Shown here piece after piece: positions 47,749-61,350 of a stretch of 64,000 nt of DNA. The stretch is from positions 28,347,963-28,411,962 of the forward strand of contig NC_091142.1 of the NCBI RefSeq assembly GCF_041381155.1, read 5' to 3'. The DNA comes from Argopecten irradians (Eukaryota > Mollusca > Bivalvia > Pectinida > Pectinidae). Position numbers and translations under genes: made by a program. Within the stretch, counting starts at the first letter, position 1; the number at the start of each line of letters is the position of its first letter. The notes under the pieces are model-generated. The model was not told the origin of the DNA. It saw only the letters and a program-made list of their open reading frames with translations, and searched no databases.

Positions 47749-50700
47749 GTTCAAATAATTTTGGGGAATTCCTTTCTTAACATATATATGGTGAATAGGT
47801 ATGTTTGTACTGCACTAAGGGACATTCTGATATAATAAAAACAGTAAAATGATGTGTCTTGATAATTCTTGAGAAATCCTATCTTTATAAATATATGCAT
47901 ATGGTGTACATGTGTAAATATGTTTTTACTGCACTAAGGGACATTATGACATAATAAAAATAGACCCTGCATATATTGTTAACACTTCTATATTCAACAA
48001 ATCTGCACCTTTTAGAATACTAAAAATTTGAAAGAGATCACAATAGATAACATTTCTGTCATAAAATGATTGATTCAAAACACACCTGTACGTATCAAAT
48101 GCACTGACCCTTAACACAAAGTTAAATAACAGCTAGGCTGTTAGCCAAAATAAATGCCAATAGTACATTAAAGTACGTAGAGGAGTGTCTGTTTTCTGGA
48201 GTGCAATAAACTTGCAACGATACCATGTTACTAATTAGCTGGGTCTTTTTCAAGTTTCATTTATTGTCACCCTCGCCGATTCTTTTACTGTGGAGTCCTG
48301 ATAGAAGATTTTTCAGTATTTTCAGACCCCCCCCCCAACAATACCTGCGCAAATTACACTGGTGCGCAATTTTTTTCACGATACGTAACTTGCGTTGTTC
48401 ATCTTAAAGGTGCTAAATATCTTTAGTGTTTTACTACAATCCTGGAATCAGTTCTGTAAATAATATATCATGTCAATTCTACTGTCTTTTATTTATTCCC
48501 CCACGATGCTTTCCTTCACAATAGTTATAAAGGAAATGTAAATTGGTACTGATAAGTGGATTTTCACCAGTCAAAGTCACAGTTTTCAGTTAGGATTTTG
48601 GATTACTTTTCGTTCACTTTATCAGGTTTGAAATGGTATGATATAAATAGAAGTGATACCTTATTAATATGAATATTCTCAGTTGACTTATAGTTCAGAC
48701 ACAGTTAAAGACACCTTTACATTTTGTATAAATATTATCACTTAACGTTTTCCATCCAAGAGCGCTGAATTTCCTGTTGCTTTCAAATTTACCATTCAAA
48801 TTGGTATTTTTTGTATATGTATCATCCTATTTAACGATTTTGTGTTTGAGTTATATTGTATTTCCTATGAAGGTACATTTTTATTGAATTTTTATTGATA
48901 AAAAACCCCAAAGATCAAGCAAGGGATAAATTACTTATGTTTTGAGAGGAAAGGATTATAAACTTAAAGCCGGAATTCGGTAAATTAACAGAACAACACG
49001 TCTTCCGGATTTAATAACACTATAGGTGTGCATATTATGCCTTCCCATTTCTTACAGATTATTGAATTGTACTCATGATCAAGCTCGTTTCATATCAAAT
49101 TGTCATTTATGAAGAAAAAATATTGATATCTCAGCATTATCTGCAATATATTGTAATCTCCAAATCCGGCGATTTATTTCACCTTACAGTTTGAGTAATT
49201 AATACGTAAGGTATCAAAAGAAAATGATTTCTCTTTGAAAATATATAGGCCAATAACGTCGGTGTGAATGTGAATCCGGACTGTGTTCTCTAATACTGGT
49301 TTATAATAACAACTAGTGAAATTTTACAATAATTAATAATTTAGTGACGTTCCATTTTAGCGTTTTCAATGTTAAGATGCATTTGATAGTTTCGCTTATT
49401 TGCACAATGCAGTTAAATACTTAATTACTAATTGGTTCTCATTGAAAATTCTATCGCATGCTACTGTGTAGCAATTGGTACCATGTTTTCATTTACCTTT
49501 ATTTATAACGTGTATATTTTATTACTTTATCTTTACTGGTGCTGTTTGTGTATCATTGTTTGTATTTAAGATATTGTATCGAATAAGGTGTTTGGTTATA
49601 CATGTATTTGATATTATAACGTAAAATATTAAAAGAAAATCTTGACGATTTCTTATTGGATTATATATATTCTATAACCAAAAGTCACTCACTGAATTGG
49701 TTAGCAAAAAGGCATTTCCACGTTTTAGGCTATAAGCTGATTCAATAATTACAATATTTCCATCATGGTTTGGCACAAATACATTATAACCAATATCATT
49801 TTCAATAAACATTTAGAGTTCCCCATTGAAATGTGTTCAATACACCTAACTGTTAAAAAATGGCGCTATGACCTTTCCAGAAATGTCATCAAGATGAGTG
49901 CCCCCTACCGTCATGGTTATGATTCCTGTTCAGAGATAAGATGGTACCATGTTTATAAATATAGATTTGTTTGATGTGAGATAATCAGATATCAGTGAAG
50001 AACAATGGGCGAGTACCGAAGTGGCTAGTAGATCATATCTCCGCTAGAGGGCGCTGGTATATGTGTATCTATATGTTACTATGGGTCATTGTGTCCGGGA
50101 CTAAATCAATTAACAAATTAATTAGGGGGTCTTGTTGACACCAGCTCGGTACACATACTGGATAACCAAGGCCCTATATGGTAACAAGTCGTGAGATCCT
50201 CAGATCATCAGCGTTAATCCGATAATGGGGTGTTATACATCTTGTGTTGCCGATGTACTTTAAGTGTTTCCCTATATACCGTTGTTGCCTGTTGCTATCA
50301 GTCACGAAACATGGAGCCTCGGTTTTATCTTTCCTCTTTCATCTTTTAACATAAACCATTTTATAGTGGGGCAATGCTTTTGTCAAACAACGTCATTTAA
50401 ATGCATGTAAGCATATTTTTACGAGTTTAAATACTTTGTTAATATACCACAACAATAGAATGACGTGAACAATCACAAAATAGTTACAATGGAAAAATTC
50501 TAACTTAAAGAAAAAGGAGAATTACAAAATGCATATATGCATCTACATTTTAAATCATTCAGCGGTATGCAGACTATCATATTTTTGCGGCGACTTTCTA
50601 GTATTCGCGTGCCTTACGAATTTTTGCGGTGATTTAATTTAGCGATCTTATCTCATTTGATCTATTGTACATATTATTTTGTTATTAAGTATTATAAACT

Positions 50701-50900
50701 ACTCCTCTTCACAAAAATCAAGCATAAGTGTGTAATGGAACAATATTTTAACATGAAGGACAACCAACTTCAAGGACTTTTCAATAAATTTAAACTTTAT
50801 GAACACGATCTAGAGATTGCCAGCGGTCGCCTTAAAAACATTCCACGTTGTATGTTATTGTCGTTAAATTACTCTGTGATTGTAAATGAGAAATACAGGT
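47749..50900. other. Gene-poor AT-rich DNA
   Basis: No gene or RNA is supported. A C homopolymer lies near 48327-48338. An imperfect duplication of CACTAAGGGACATT occurs near 47815 and 47935. Confidence 0.5.
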
Positions 50901-51350
50901 GATTTATTTCCGCGATTTGATCTCATTTGATCCTATTTTACATAGTATTTTATTATTTCCTTTTTTGTTGTAATTTATTTCCGCGATTTGATCTCATTTG
51001 ATCCTATTTTATTTTATTTAGTATTTTATTATTTCCTTTTTTTGTTGAAATTTATTTCCGCGATTTGATCTCATTTGATCCTATTTTATATAGTATTTTA
51101 TTATTTCCTTTTTTTGTTGAAATTTATTTCCGCGATTTGATCTCATTTGATCCTATTTTATTTAGTATTTTATTATTTCCTTTTTTTGTTGAAATTTATT
51201 TCAGCGATTTGATCTCATTTGATCCTATTTTATTATAGTATTTTATTATCTCCTTTTTTTGTTGAAATTTATTTCCGCGATTTGATCTCATTTGATCCTA
51301 TTTTATGTAGTATTTTATAATTTCCTTTATTTGTGGCGATTTATTTCCGC
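50901..51350. repeat. ~72-bp minisatellite, ~6 copies
   Basis: Units contain TTTATTTCCGCGATTTGATC, TCATTTGATCCTATTTTAT, TAGTATTTTATTATTTCC and a T-rich end with GTTGAAA. Spacing varies between about 70 and 78 bp through small T/A indels. The CCGCGATTT word is also found just upstream (50590-50650) and downstream (51340-51372), so the array probably grew inside a dispersed element. Confidence 0.9.
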
Positions 51351-51399
51351 GATTTCTAATTATCCGCGAAATTAAAGCGTACTCGAAAATAAGTTATTT

Positions 51400-54300
51400 A
51401 CTATATAGTAAAGTTTACGAACAAATTGTTTATTCTTTAGACATAATTAAATTAGCACTTAACGTAACGCTTAATTGGTACGCTACTCAAATTGGTACAC
51501 TTTTAATATATATGATGCAGAATTTTCAGTTTACACTCTAAACTGACAATCCTGAACAAAAGGTGATTAACAGTGAGTGTGACAATTTGTATATGTCATA
51601 ATCTTTCCTGTTGCTTATTATCTCTTTTTAAACATGAAAATAATGAAATTGTGAAAAAATCCGGGAAACGACGTCGCGCGACAACCCTAAAATACCATAT
51701 ATTTTAAAACACGGAAAAAAAATGCTGAATGGTGTATTTTTGACAGATATGTGGCTTTAATCAACCAGAAAATGTTTGAACTTTCCTTAAATGAATTCAA
51801 ACATTTATTAATCAAATCAAATTTAGGACGTGTACCATTTTGGGTACTCAAACCTGCTGAAATACAGGGCTGAGATCTACATATATAAACCCCGCCGATT
51901 ATTCTCAACACATACCACACCACTTCTGTTAGTGTCGTCATTATGTCTACTAAATTTGAGATCAACTATTCATACATTCTCGCGCACATTTCCTTTTTAT
52001 CATTTGTCATAATTATTCCAACAATGAGAAATAATTCAATATATAATATATAAATAGGAAATAAATAATTAGAGGTTTGCTGAAAAGCTTATAAATTACA
52101 TTTTAGATGGATTCCCCCCACACAGAGACACATACGGTACGTTGGGTTTAAATTTAAAAATTGAGTTATTTAGTTAGGTATACAATTTCAACAAATTATG
52201 ATAATATAGGATATAGAAAAATCCCTCCTGTGCTTTTTTATATATATAAAAGGCTTTTTATGCATAAGAAATATGTTCTTTTAAAAGCATATATAGATTT
52301 TTTTTTATCTGCATGCATTTCCGGAGATCTACAGTCTAGATTTACTAATAATAAGGTGGCGTAGGGCTTTGGGAAAACTCTCATAATGTACACAAGGCCA
52401 TTTCATTTAATTGCGATGCATATGAAAAGAATACCTTCCTGGGCTCTGATAAAAAATGTCGTTCATAAATAAACCAATGTGTGGTACTCACAAGGTATTA
52501 ATTTCATTTAATTGCAATGATTGTGAAAGCTTTTATTGAAACCTGCCATCAACAAATTCTAAGTAAATGCAGGTCTTGCATTCCATCGATAATTGATAAT
52601 GAAAGTTATACTTGTAGTAATATCCCTTTCTTATAAAAACAGACTTTGTTGACATTCAAAACAGAAGAAAACATAATCACTTATAATCCAACTATGTTGG
52701 ACATCATTTGAAATTTAGTTCAACACAAACTACTATCTTGGTCGTAAATATTCACGAAATGTAAAATCAGGATTTATTTTTTAATTCCGATAATTCTACG
52801 TGAGGTACACTAATCATCAGCTGCCTTTTGTACTGATAAGTAAGATACAATGACTTAATGCATATACATGTATCCCTGTTTTAGTGATAGTATTTTCACA
52901 CTGATTAATCATTGGGGGAATTAACATTTTGTTTTATTTTCTTTTTGAACCAATATTTGCTTAAATTGCAACAATAAGAACAATTACACTCTACAACGAT
53001 AAAAATTTCTTTTGCCATGCTTTTTTTTGCGAATAAAGGTGTACACATAACAACACTATCTTAGAAGCAAGAAGGAGGATTAAATACGAATATTAATTGG
53101 CACCCGGGCGTTATGACACATAGCTATTTCGGTTTATAAGACTTCATTACTTAAACTTTCTCTAATTGTTGTCGAATTCAATGGGGGATCTAGTGTCGCA
53201 TTCTACATGTACCTCGGGTCAAGGCTTGAAGCTTTATATAAGGGTAGTTTTGTCTGTTTTGTTCTGGTGTCTATAAAAGAAATATATATTACTCCAGTTT
53301 CATTTTTTCCGGTCAACCAATACAAACAAGGTTTAAATTTCACTTTTCCTTGCCTGTATGCTATAGTTAATTTCACCCTAGATTGTATCTCTTTTAAGGA
53401 CCGATTTATGTTTTTTGTTTGTTATAGAAATATCTGCACCAAAGGCTAGTCAAATGACACTCCAAGTTGGTATATCAAACTAGTTCAGTGTAATTCAGAA
53501 TTTACAGTTACTACAATAGAATAATCATTCCTTTGGGTTTCGTCGTATTCCGCCTGCGAAGGGTTAAATCACATTAATTCAATATGAAGTTCAGTCGTAC
53601 ATGAGCAATTAAAAATACTGTTTGATATTAAAAGGAATGGTAGTGTTTTGACATATAAACATATGAAAGAAGGAAAGAAAATTTAGATAAAGAACGATCT
53701 CTTCAAAAGACACGAAGGTGTGGTATCCTAAACGTATACGTATCAAATCCGATAGAAAATTAACACAAATGTTCTCAAAGTGACAAATTCAGTTGATTAA
53801 TTAAGAATCAAAATTTTTAAAAAAATGTTTGCCATCTACCGGGTATAGCGAAATATTCGATTTTCTCTCACTTTTAATAACTAGTCAGAAAGGTTTCCGT
53901 TGATTTCTAGAATGAAATGTCTTAAAGTACTTGAATACAACAGGTAATCGTTTATGAAGAATTAAAATAATGATTTCTTTTGTTTCTGCACAGCTTTAAA
54001 AGATTCCATGAAAACTTAAAAATTAAAAATGATGTAGAAATGTTTAAGTACTCTTATTTATAATAACAATACGTCTTGTCTTCTTATATATTATATAGTT
54101 AGATAAAAGCATTATCTTTGGGGGTGTTTCATTTTTCGTTTTTAAATATATCAGTTTTTATTGACACAATGTACTTCGAACCACGAACTAGAATGTAAGT
54201 GCAATGTTTTATCAGCTAATGTAATTATGCAAGAATTATATATATGTACACTGTTCAATATAAAGCTCTAAAACTATTTGTAACTTACCACAACCCGTTT

Positions 54301-55585
54301 AAGATAATATTGCTATCACAGTAAGTATAGATATTCGTAACTTACCGGTACAAGATCAAATTGCTATCCGTGTTAGTTGACGATCCACGCTACCACAAAC
54401 GTTACGTATAGCTATCTGGGTTTATGTGGTTTAACACCTGTTGGTAAGTATTATACCTGATCAGGTAGGATGTACTTTACCTGTAATGCACACCTGTCCG
54501 ATGTCATATTTGGTGTCATCTATCTCACTGCTTAAATACAATATCTATGAGACGTTACAGACCATAATTTCATTATTGTATATACATTTTGTATAATCTG
54601 AATCGGTACTTTTTACGTACTTTTGTATAATAACTGGCATGCTTTGTATTTTGTCCTTCAACTATTGGTGACGGGGACACATCGTTGAAACTTATTCTTT
54701 TCTTATTTTTTAAATGCATTGTTTCAACATGAAATTAAACTTCATATTCAGTAAATTTCAGTGGTACGATTTTTTCGCGTTTTTTTTGGCAAGAAATTTA
54801 TGTGCTAAAATATTATGATGTCAAATTTGCTAGAATTCATTATTGTGGTAACCTGAATAAAATTTTACACTGCGTTTACGCTGAAATTTATTGCGTTAAA
54901 ATAAGTAAATCAATAATAATTATCTTGGGAATCTATGGAAAAGATATCTTAAATCTTAAGACTATGAAATAAATCGGACCAGAACCGAAATAACCTAAAA
55001 CTATTGGCAAAAATTTTCAAATATATGCATTGATGAAAAAGCAATTTTTTGCTGGAAATTTCTAATTTCAAATACTGGAATTTCTAATTTGCAATAACAT
55101 TTAAGAGCTATGCAGGTTCGCCGACCGATGAAATGGAGTGTTTCTTCTACCACCTAATTAAATTGTCATTTAGTATTCGATATACCGTATATCAAAAGAG
55201 TATTAATGATTCCAAGCCTAATTCAGTTGAAATACTTTGATAAAATTTGATAACATAATTCGAGAAACATTTTAACGAAATCTTAATGGCGTCATGACAC
55301 ATTTTAAATCATTTTTCAATACATAAATTCATGCTAGTATGGCCAGAACAGTGTATTGATTTTAAATTCAGTAGAAGTTATATAAAGTTATTAGAGTTAG
55401 ATACTGTCGAAATGTTAAAATAAATATATGTCTGGAATTAGATAATAAATAATTTAAATTTAAGCGTTTGAATGTCAATGTATGTACTTTATGTATGCAG
55501 TCCAAATCTATTCAACATTTAAATGTACGGTGTACTTCAGTTTGTAACACATTCGTCAGGGCAAGAAAGTGCATTGGTACTTTAG
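51400..55585. other. Gene-poor AT-rich DNA
   Basis: No coding exon, RNA gene or ordered repeat that I can support; only short chance open frames. Confidence 0.5.
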
Positions 55586-55588
55586 TAA

Positions 55589-56240
55589 GACCACTGGCGT
55601 GGAGTGTGGTGAGAAGGAGCTGTGGTGATATTTCACCACTGGCGTGAGAGGTGGTGAGAAGGAGCTGCTGTGTGATATTTCACTACTGGCGTGAGAGGTG
55701 GTAGAAGGAACTGTGTGATAGTTCACCACTGGCGTGAGAGGTGGTGAGAAGGAGCTGTGTGATATTTCACCACTGGCGTGAGAGGTGGTGAGAAGGAGCT
55801 GTGTGATATTTCACCACTGGCGTGAGAGGTGGTGAGAAGGAGCTGTGTGATAGTTCACCACTGGCGTGAGAGAGGTGGTGAGAAGGAGCTGTGTGATATT
55901 TCACCACTGGCGTGAGAGGTGGTGAGAAGGAGCTGTGTGATATTTCACCACTGGCGTGAGAGGTGGTGAGAAGGAGCTGTGTGATAGTTCACCACTGGCG
56001 TGAGAGGTGGTGAGAAGGAGCTGTGTGATATTTCACCACTGTCGTGAGAGGTGGTAAGAAGAAGAAGCTGTGTGATATCTCACCACTGGCGTGAGAGGTG
56101 GTGAGAAGGAAGCTGTGATATATTTCACCACTGGCGTGAGAGGTGGTGAGAAGAAGCTGTGTGATATCTCACCACTGGCGTGAGAGGTGGTGAGAGGGAA
56201 GCTGTGATATATTTCACCACTGGCGTGGAGAGGTGGTGAG
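55589..56240. repeat. 44-bp hairpin-bearing minisatellite, ~14 copies
   Basis: The unit contains TTTCACCACTGGCGTGAGAG followed by GTGGTGAGAAGGAGCTGTGTGA. CACCAC and GTGGTG pair around TGGCGTGAGAG, so every unit can fold. Copies vary by small indels and by ATAGTT/ATATTT/ATATCT between units. The minus-strand open frame at 56281-56033 is an artefact of the array. Confidence 0.92.
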
Positions 56241-59200
56241 AAGAAGGTATAGCACAATAGTCGATTACACCAAATAAACAACTAAAATTCATAATGACAT
56301 CTGGTCTCGATTTCTCGGAACAGCAACGTCGACTGGAGTCAAAACTGAAGTCAATTCACATGTAACTTTTGAAAATGCTTTTGACTAAAGTCTGTTTTTG
56401 AGTTTGTTTCGAGAAATAGGGGACAGACCGCAACCAATATCAAATAGTAATGAAATATCCAATGGGCCAAAATATGTCTTCATCGAAAATCGAAATTGGA
56501 CTACAATAGCATCGACAAAATGTCAATACAATTTTGAAATTAAAACTCGACCTACATGTATATCTGATCATGATAATTATATGATCATCAACAACACCAA
56601 GATTTTATTATTTTTCAATGTTAATCATGTTCTAGCATTAAAAATTGAACAAGAATATTTTGGATAATAGCACATGGTAAACGTATTTCGAGTTGAAAGT
56701 TGAAACATGATGAAATGAGATTTACCAAATTCGGAATACGTGTTGAGGGAGTTTTATCTCTATTATCTGTTTATATATATTATACGCATCACCTTTCATT
56801 TGCTTGTGGTTCTAAGTTTCTTTTCGTGCCGATCATCATGCCCTGTATTAATGTTTTTCTTGGTGGAAGATTGAAATTTGTTCCATGTAAATGAATTCCC
56901 TTTAACATTGTCACCTAAATATATGGTTTTAAAACAGACACAATCGTTTTGTTGATTTGAAAAAAATGTTTCCTAGGAAATAAGGTGGTTGTCTATTTGT
57001 GTCATAATACCATAAGACCGAAAACGAAAAGAAACTCACAAAAATTAAAGGAGTAGATTCCATGAAGTGTTAAGTACTATATATTCTAATATACAATGCA
57101 TCCAAACACGTACCTAATTAATAATGATAAAAAGTGAGAAAAAAATCGTATAACACGAGTAAAGCTTTTTTCTTTTTTTACTACATCACAAATAATCGCA
57201 TACGGAGTGGAATATATAGATTCTATCATTGCGATATTTACTCGATGATTAGGATCTAACATGTGCTAATCACGTGTTTTTTAACCATTATCGAAAAAAA
57301 TGGAGGGAAAATCTTATAATATGAATACAGTTAAAACATTTTTGACTTAAACACAAATGATAGAAAAAGGAGAGGTAGATTCTATCATATTGGTACGTAC
57401 TCGTGGATTGGGCTCCAACATGTGTGAAACACGTGCTTATTAAATGATTATCAATTAAGTATGAAAAAAATGTCTTAAATAAAGTAAAACTGTAATTGAC
57501 TTAATCACAAATATTAGTATATCATTTGTGAATCTGAGATAACAGTTAATGACTTACCTTAGCAAGTTAATAGTATAATTCTCCTCTCTGACCAGGTGTG
57601 AGATTGACGTACACCTTGACAACTTCTCAGGTAGATCTACCGGTACTCGTCTGTCTCACAGATATATGTACAAACATATAGGGTATGTAAATACAAACAG
57701 ATCAAATACACAATCTTCAGTGACACCCTAGCCTCCTAACAATGCCGGCAATAACTGTCCTTGTCGCGGTAATACTCCGAGTAGTTAGTGTATTCAATCT
57801 CGTATATCGTCACAATTATCAATAGTATGGTTAGCTTAATGCGAAACATAACACTCTAAATTCCATTTAGTTCAGCTGAAGAAGTAATGTGATAGATCCT
57901 GTATTCCATACGATGAACTTGTATGGATATTCCAACAATTGTATGTTGTATTAGAGAAAGGCTTATGGAGCTTTAGTTTTAAATAATTTGTGATATATTA
58001 ATATAGGGTGGTGAGGGACTAGACCTTTATCTAGTTACAATGTTAATGATGCGTCATAGTAGATCAACCCCACCAATTTATTGTAGCGCACACACTTATA
58101 ACAAACAACCCGCTCCAATGACTTCACCAACAACACAATCTACCGAAAATCTTTAGCTAATGACTTCTTTTTAAAGACTGATCTTTTTTTAATGCGCGTG
58201 TTTTTAAGAGACTCGTTATCTGGTGTATACTTTTTTTTCAAATAAATATGGGTTTTTAATTCAAAAGAAATAGCGCCATGCATAAAAGGCATTACCGCGA
58301 CGCATGGCAAATGTTAAAGTACAGTTATACATTGTACACATTTTTATCTCTATCAAATATACAACAGCTACAAAAGAAAATGGCGACTTCACACGGCATT
58401 GTGAAATATTTCTGTTCTGTAGATATGAAGAAGATGGCAGTTTTAGAACAAAGCGATATACAAAATCTCTATACACACATTGGGAGTGTTAAGTAAACAA
58501 TCCTAGTGGTTACGTATCAATAGGAACCCACCTAGACGGAGGAATATATTAGATATAAAACGATTTATGTAAATATATATGGTTATGTCAATACCGTTTA
58601 TCTCTGAATCTGTTTTTAATTGAAATCCTCTGCTTCATACACCTTAAATCAATAATTACCTTCATGTTGAGTCCTTGAATTAATGGCATCCCTTGAACTA
58701 AGCAAACTGAAATAAAAGATGTATATTTAGTAAAACTAACATTCAATATGACAGGAAATGTGAAGCAAAAAATACACCCGAGATATTTTAAAGCTCATTT
58801 GCGTCACTGGATTTAGCATGATTACTTTCCAACATCAATGAAGTCTACTGAAAACGAAAGAGTAAACATAATTAAACACTTTCAATTATAACCAATAAGA
58901 TAGCATTATTTTATCAGCAATATCGCTAAAAGCGGAATCCTCAATGGGAAATTTGTCTTATTACTGATTTTTAGATTTGGCACATAGCTTAAAGAGCGCT
59001 TACACTTTTGGGACATTAGAAATGATCTATTGATCGACACATTTGTGAATTTTCCATTGACATTTATTAAAATTTTCCATCGACATTTTTGGGGATTTTC
59101 TACTTACATCGTTGGGTAATTTCCACCTACAACTTTGAGAATTGAGAAATATTTGGATATTTTCCACTGATTCTTTTCTATAGTATTTAGTTTTGTTTAG

Positions 59201-59785
59201 GTTATTGCATCGTTTTCCATGCTGATTCTAATTCACTGTCTAAACTGACGAGAATTGCATGATGAAAAATGTAAATAGAACTAATACTGTCCCACACTTT
59301 TTGTAAAATCCTTGGTAATACAAATTCATGAAAATAGAATAACAAATCCGAACAAAATGAAATAGTAAGCCAAACTCACAATCTTCTATACAAAGGGATA
59401 ATACATTTGTACGTAGATCGAACAGAACAAGAAAACTACCAGGTGCATCGGAAGAGTAAGTGTTCTCATTGATAACACCGGCTCCGTTCGAATAGTACAT
59501 TTAATTTAATTTCATTTCTGTAAACATTCAAAATACATGTCCAATTCCAATGAAAAAAGAAGCACGCATGAACATTTCTACGTCTGAAAAATGCCTTTTT
59601 CGATTCGTTTACAAAAGTTTGAAAATACTATATTGAAAAGTATTATAATTCGATAAATTCTTGTCAGTTTGGTACTCTAGGATTTGGTTCCCCAGAGTCA
59701 CAGATAATACCAGGAAAGAAGGGACATCATTTTCATTATTCGAATACGTCAATTACTTACATAAAAGTTAATCAGTTGTATGCTA

Positions 59786-59860
59786 TCGTCAGAGGCCCAC
59801 AGTTGCAAATGGTTACAAGTAGATTGTAGTGCTTAACCATGCGTGAGCCTCCGACGATGA
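59786..59860. repeat. Imperfect foldback with ATCGTC-GGAGGC ends
   Basis: ATCGTCAGAGGCCCAC and GTGAGCCTCCGACGAT are inverted near-complements ~40 bp apart. They resemble the foldback at 38038-38097, suggesting one MITE family. Confidence 0.4.
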
Positions 59861-60245
59861 TTTTATGCTTGCATTTATACTTGATAAAATTTCGATAATT
59901 TATATCTGGAGTGTTTCTTAAGAGGGTGCACTTTTCCCTGCAATCAATGAATAACATATCACGGAACATCTACACATGTCAGGACTTCTGAAGCCGGACG
60001 TTCACCTTCATATCCAGACATGTTTCAAAACTATAATAGTTTGCATACCTAAATCTAATGATGCAATCCAAAACATAGCGTAGGAATACATTTCTCATTT
60101 TAACCAGACAAACCGATGAATAATCCATTTATCCTGTCTAAAGATATTTTTAAGGTCTTTAACATAGAAAACATGTTTGGAATGTAGGTGAATTTTTCAC
60201 GGAATCTGTTACTAGGAAGGACTTATAAAGTCAATTGGTTTGATA

Positions 60246-60323
60246 TGTCAGCTTTAGCTTCTTTATTTGCAGTAACAGGAACCGATAATACTATCGATGC
60301 TAACGATGTCGTCATGGGACAGG
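60246..60323 (+). CDS. Candidate orphan coding exon
   Basis: ATG followed by 26 open codons (MSALASLFAVTG...VVMGQ) ends at CAG|GTAAAG, a good donor in phase 0. I recognise no family, and no partner exon was found nearby. The complementary strand is also open, which weakens the case. Confidence 0.2.
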
Positions 60324-61115
60324 TAAAGTGTATTCCCTTTTCTACTCTGCCATTGCAAAAGCTGAATAATATCCATACAGGTAAATACAACTGATTTAAC
60401 AAATTGACTGAGTACATGGCCATATTGCCTGCAGTGTGATGAATTATTCATTGATCATCGATTGGTTCAACCCGTAGTTGTGGTAGAAAGTTTGACCAAT
60501 CAAAATTGAGGTTTAAACACTTTATACTTCAGCTGAACCTACTCATTTTGACATACGAATTGTCATTAATAGTTCCCATGATGTTCATTCAGGGTTTATA
60601 TTTTGACATTCCATCTGTTATTCAAACACGAACACAATCAGTATGTATTTATATAGTATCGGTATCTTGTATAATATTTTTTATGTATTATTTCATTGGC
60701 GCGAGCTCTTATGAATATCTATGAGACCCCTGGGAAATTGAGCACTACAAGAATCATACAGTTTGATTAAATTATGGTAAGAACAGCACAGCAGTAGAGG
60801 AAACTCAAAAATAATATTTCCAAAACAATCCAGGCTCACGCTGAGAAGCAAAACCCTTGCAATTAGAACTGCTAGAGCATAAAGTAATTTTCCTGAAGAT
60901 GTTATATCCGCTAAAAATATAAACTTTCAAAAAAGTTAAGACAAAATAAGGACATACCAAGAAAATTTATTTAATTATAAAGTAACCATAAAAGGAAATG
61001 AACTTATAATATACAATATAGATTACTAATACATGTCCGCTGTAGAGTAACTTGACTGTCCCTGTATTGGATAAAACTAAATCTAAAAGTAAGCCATGCA
61101 CCCAGAGGTAAGTAA

Positions 61116-61250
61116 ATGTCAATGCGATTTGCATCAGAGGCAGAGGATGATGCGAAGAACCTAGAAGATATACGATTGCTTAGTGTACAATTCGAGGTAA
61201 CGCATCGTATTTTAATAACACTACCGTCAACTAGAAAATTCAATCTACTG
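61116..61250 (+). CDS. Candidate small ORF or exon
   Basis: A 44-residue frame (MSMRFASEAEDDAKNLEDIR...) with protein-like composition ends at TAA near 61250. A possible donor GAG|GTAACG at about 61197 would make it an exon. No homology is recognised. Confidence 0.2.
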
Positions 61251-61350
61251 TAAAGGTTTTACGATGAAGTTTGAATATCATCTAAGAAGATGGTCAACAT
61301 GAAAATATCATTCTCCTGTACGGAATGGTCTCAATCTGACTGACAATGGC

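Noticed and set aside
56033-56281. Minus-strand repetitive open frame
   Set aside because: Translation of the 44-bp minisatellite (44 is not a multiple of 3; openness arises from indels).
58390-58494. Small frame MATSHGIVKYFCSVDMKK with a decent start context
   Set aside because: Only ~35 residues, no homology recognised, and the opposite strand is also open.
58651-58725. Minus-strand segment with TTTATTTCAG acceptor and AAG|GTAATT donor (about 47 nt)
   Set aside because: Two frames are open, but with no partner exons and no known protein it could be chance in AT-rich DNA.
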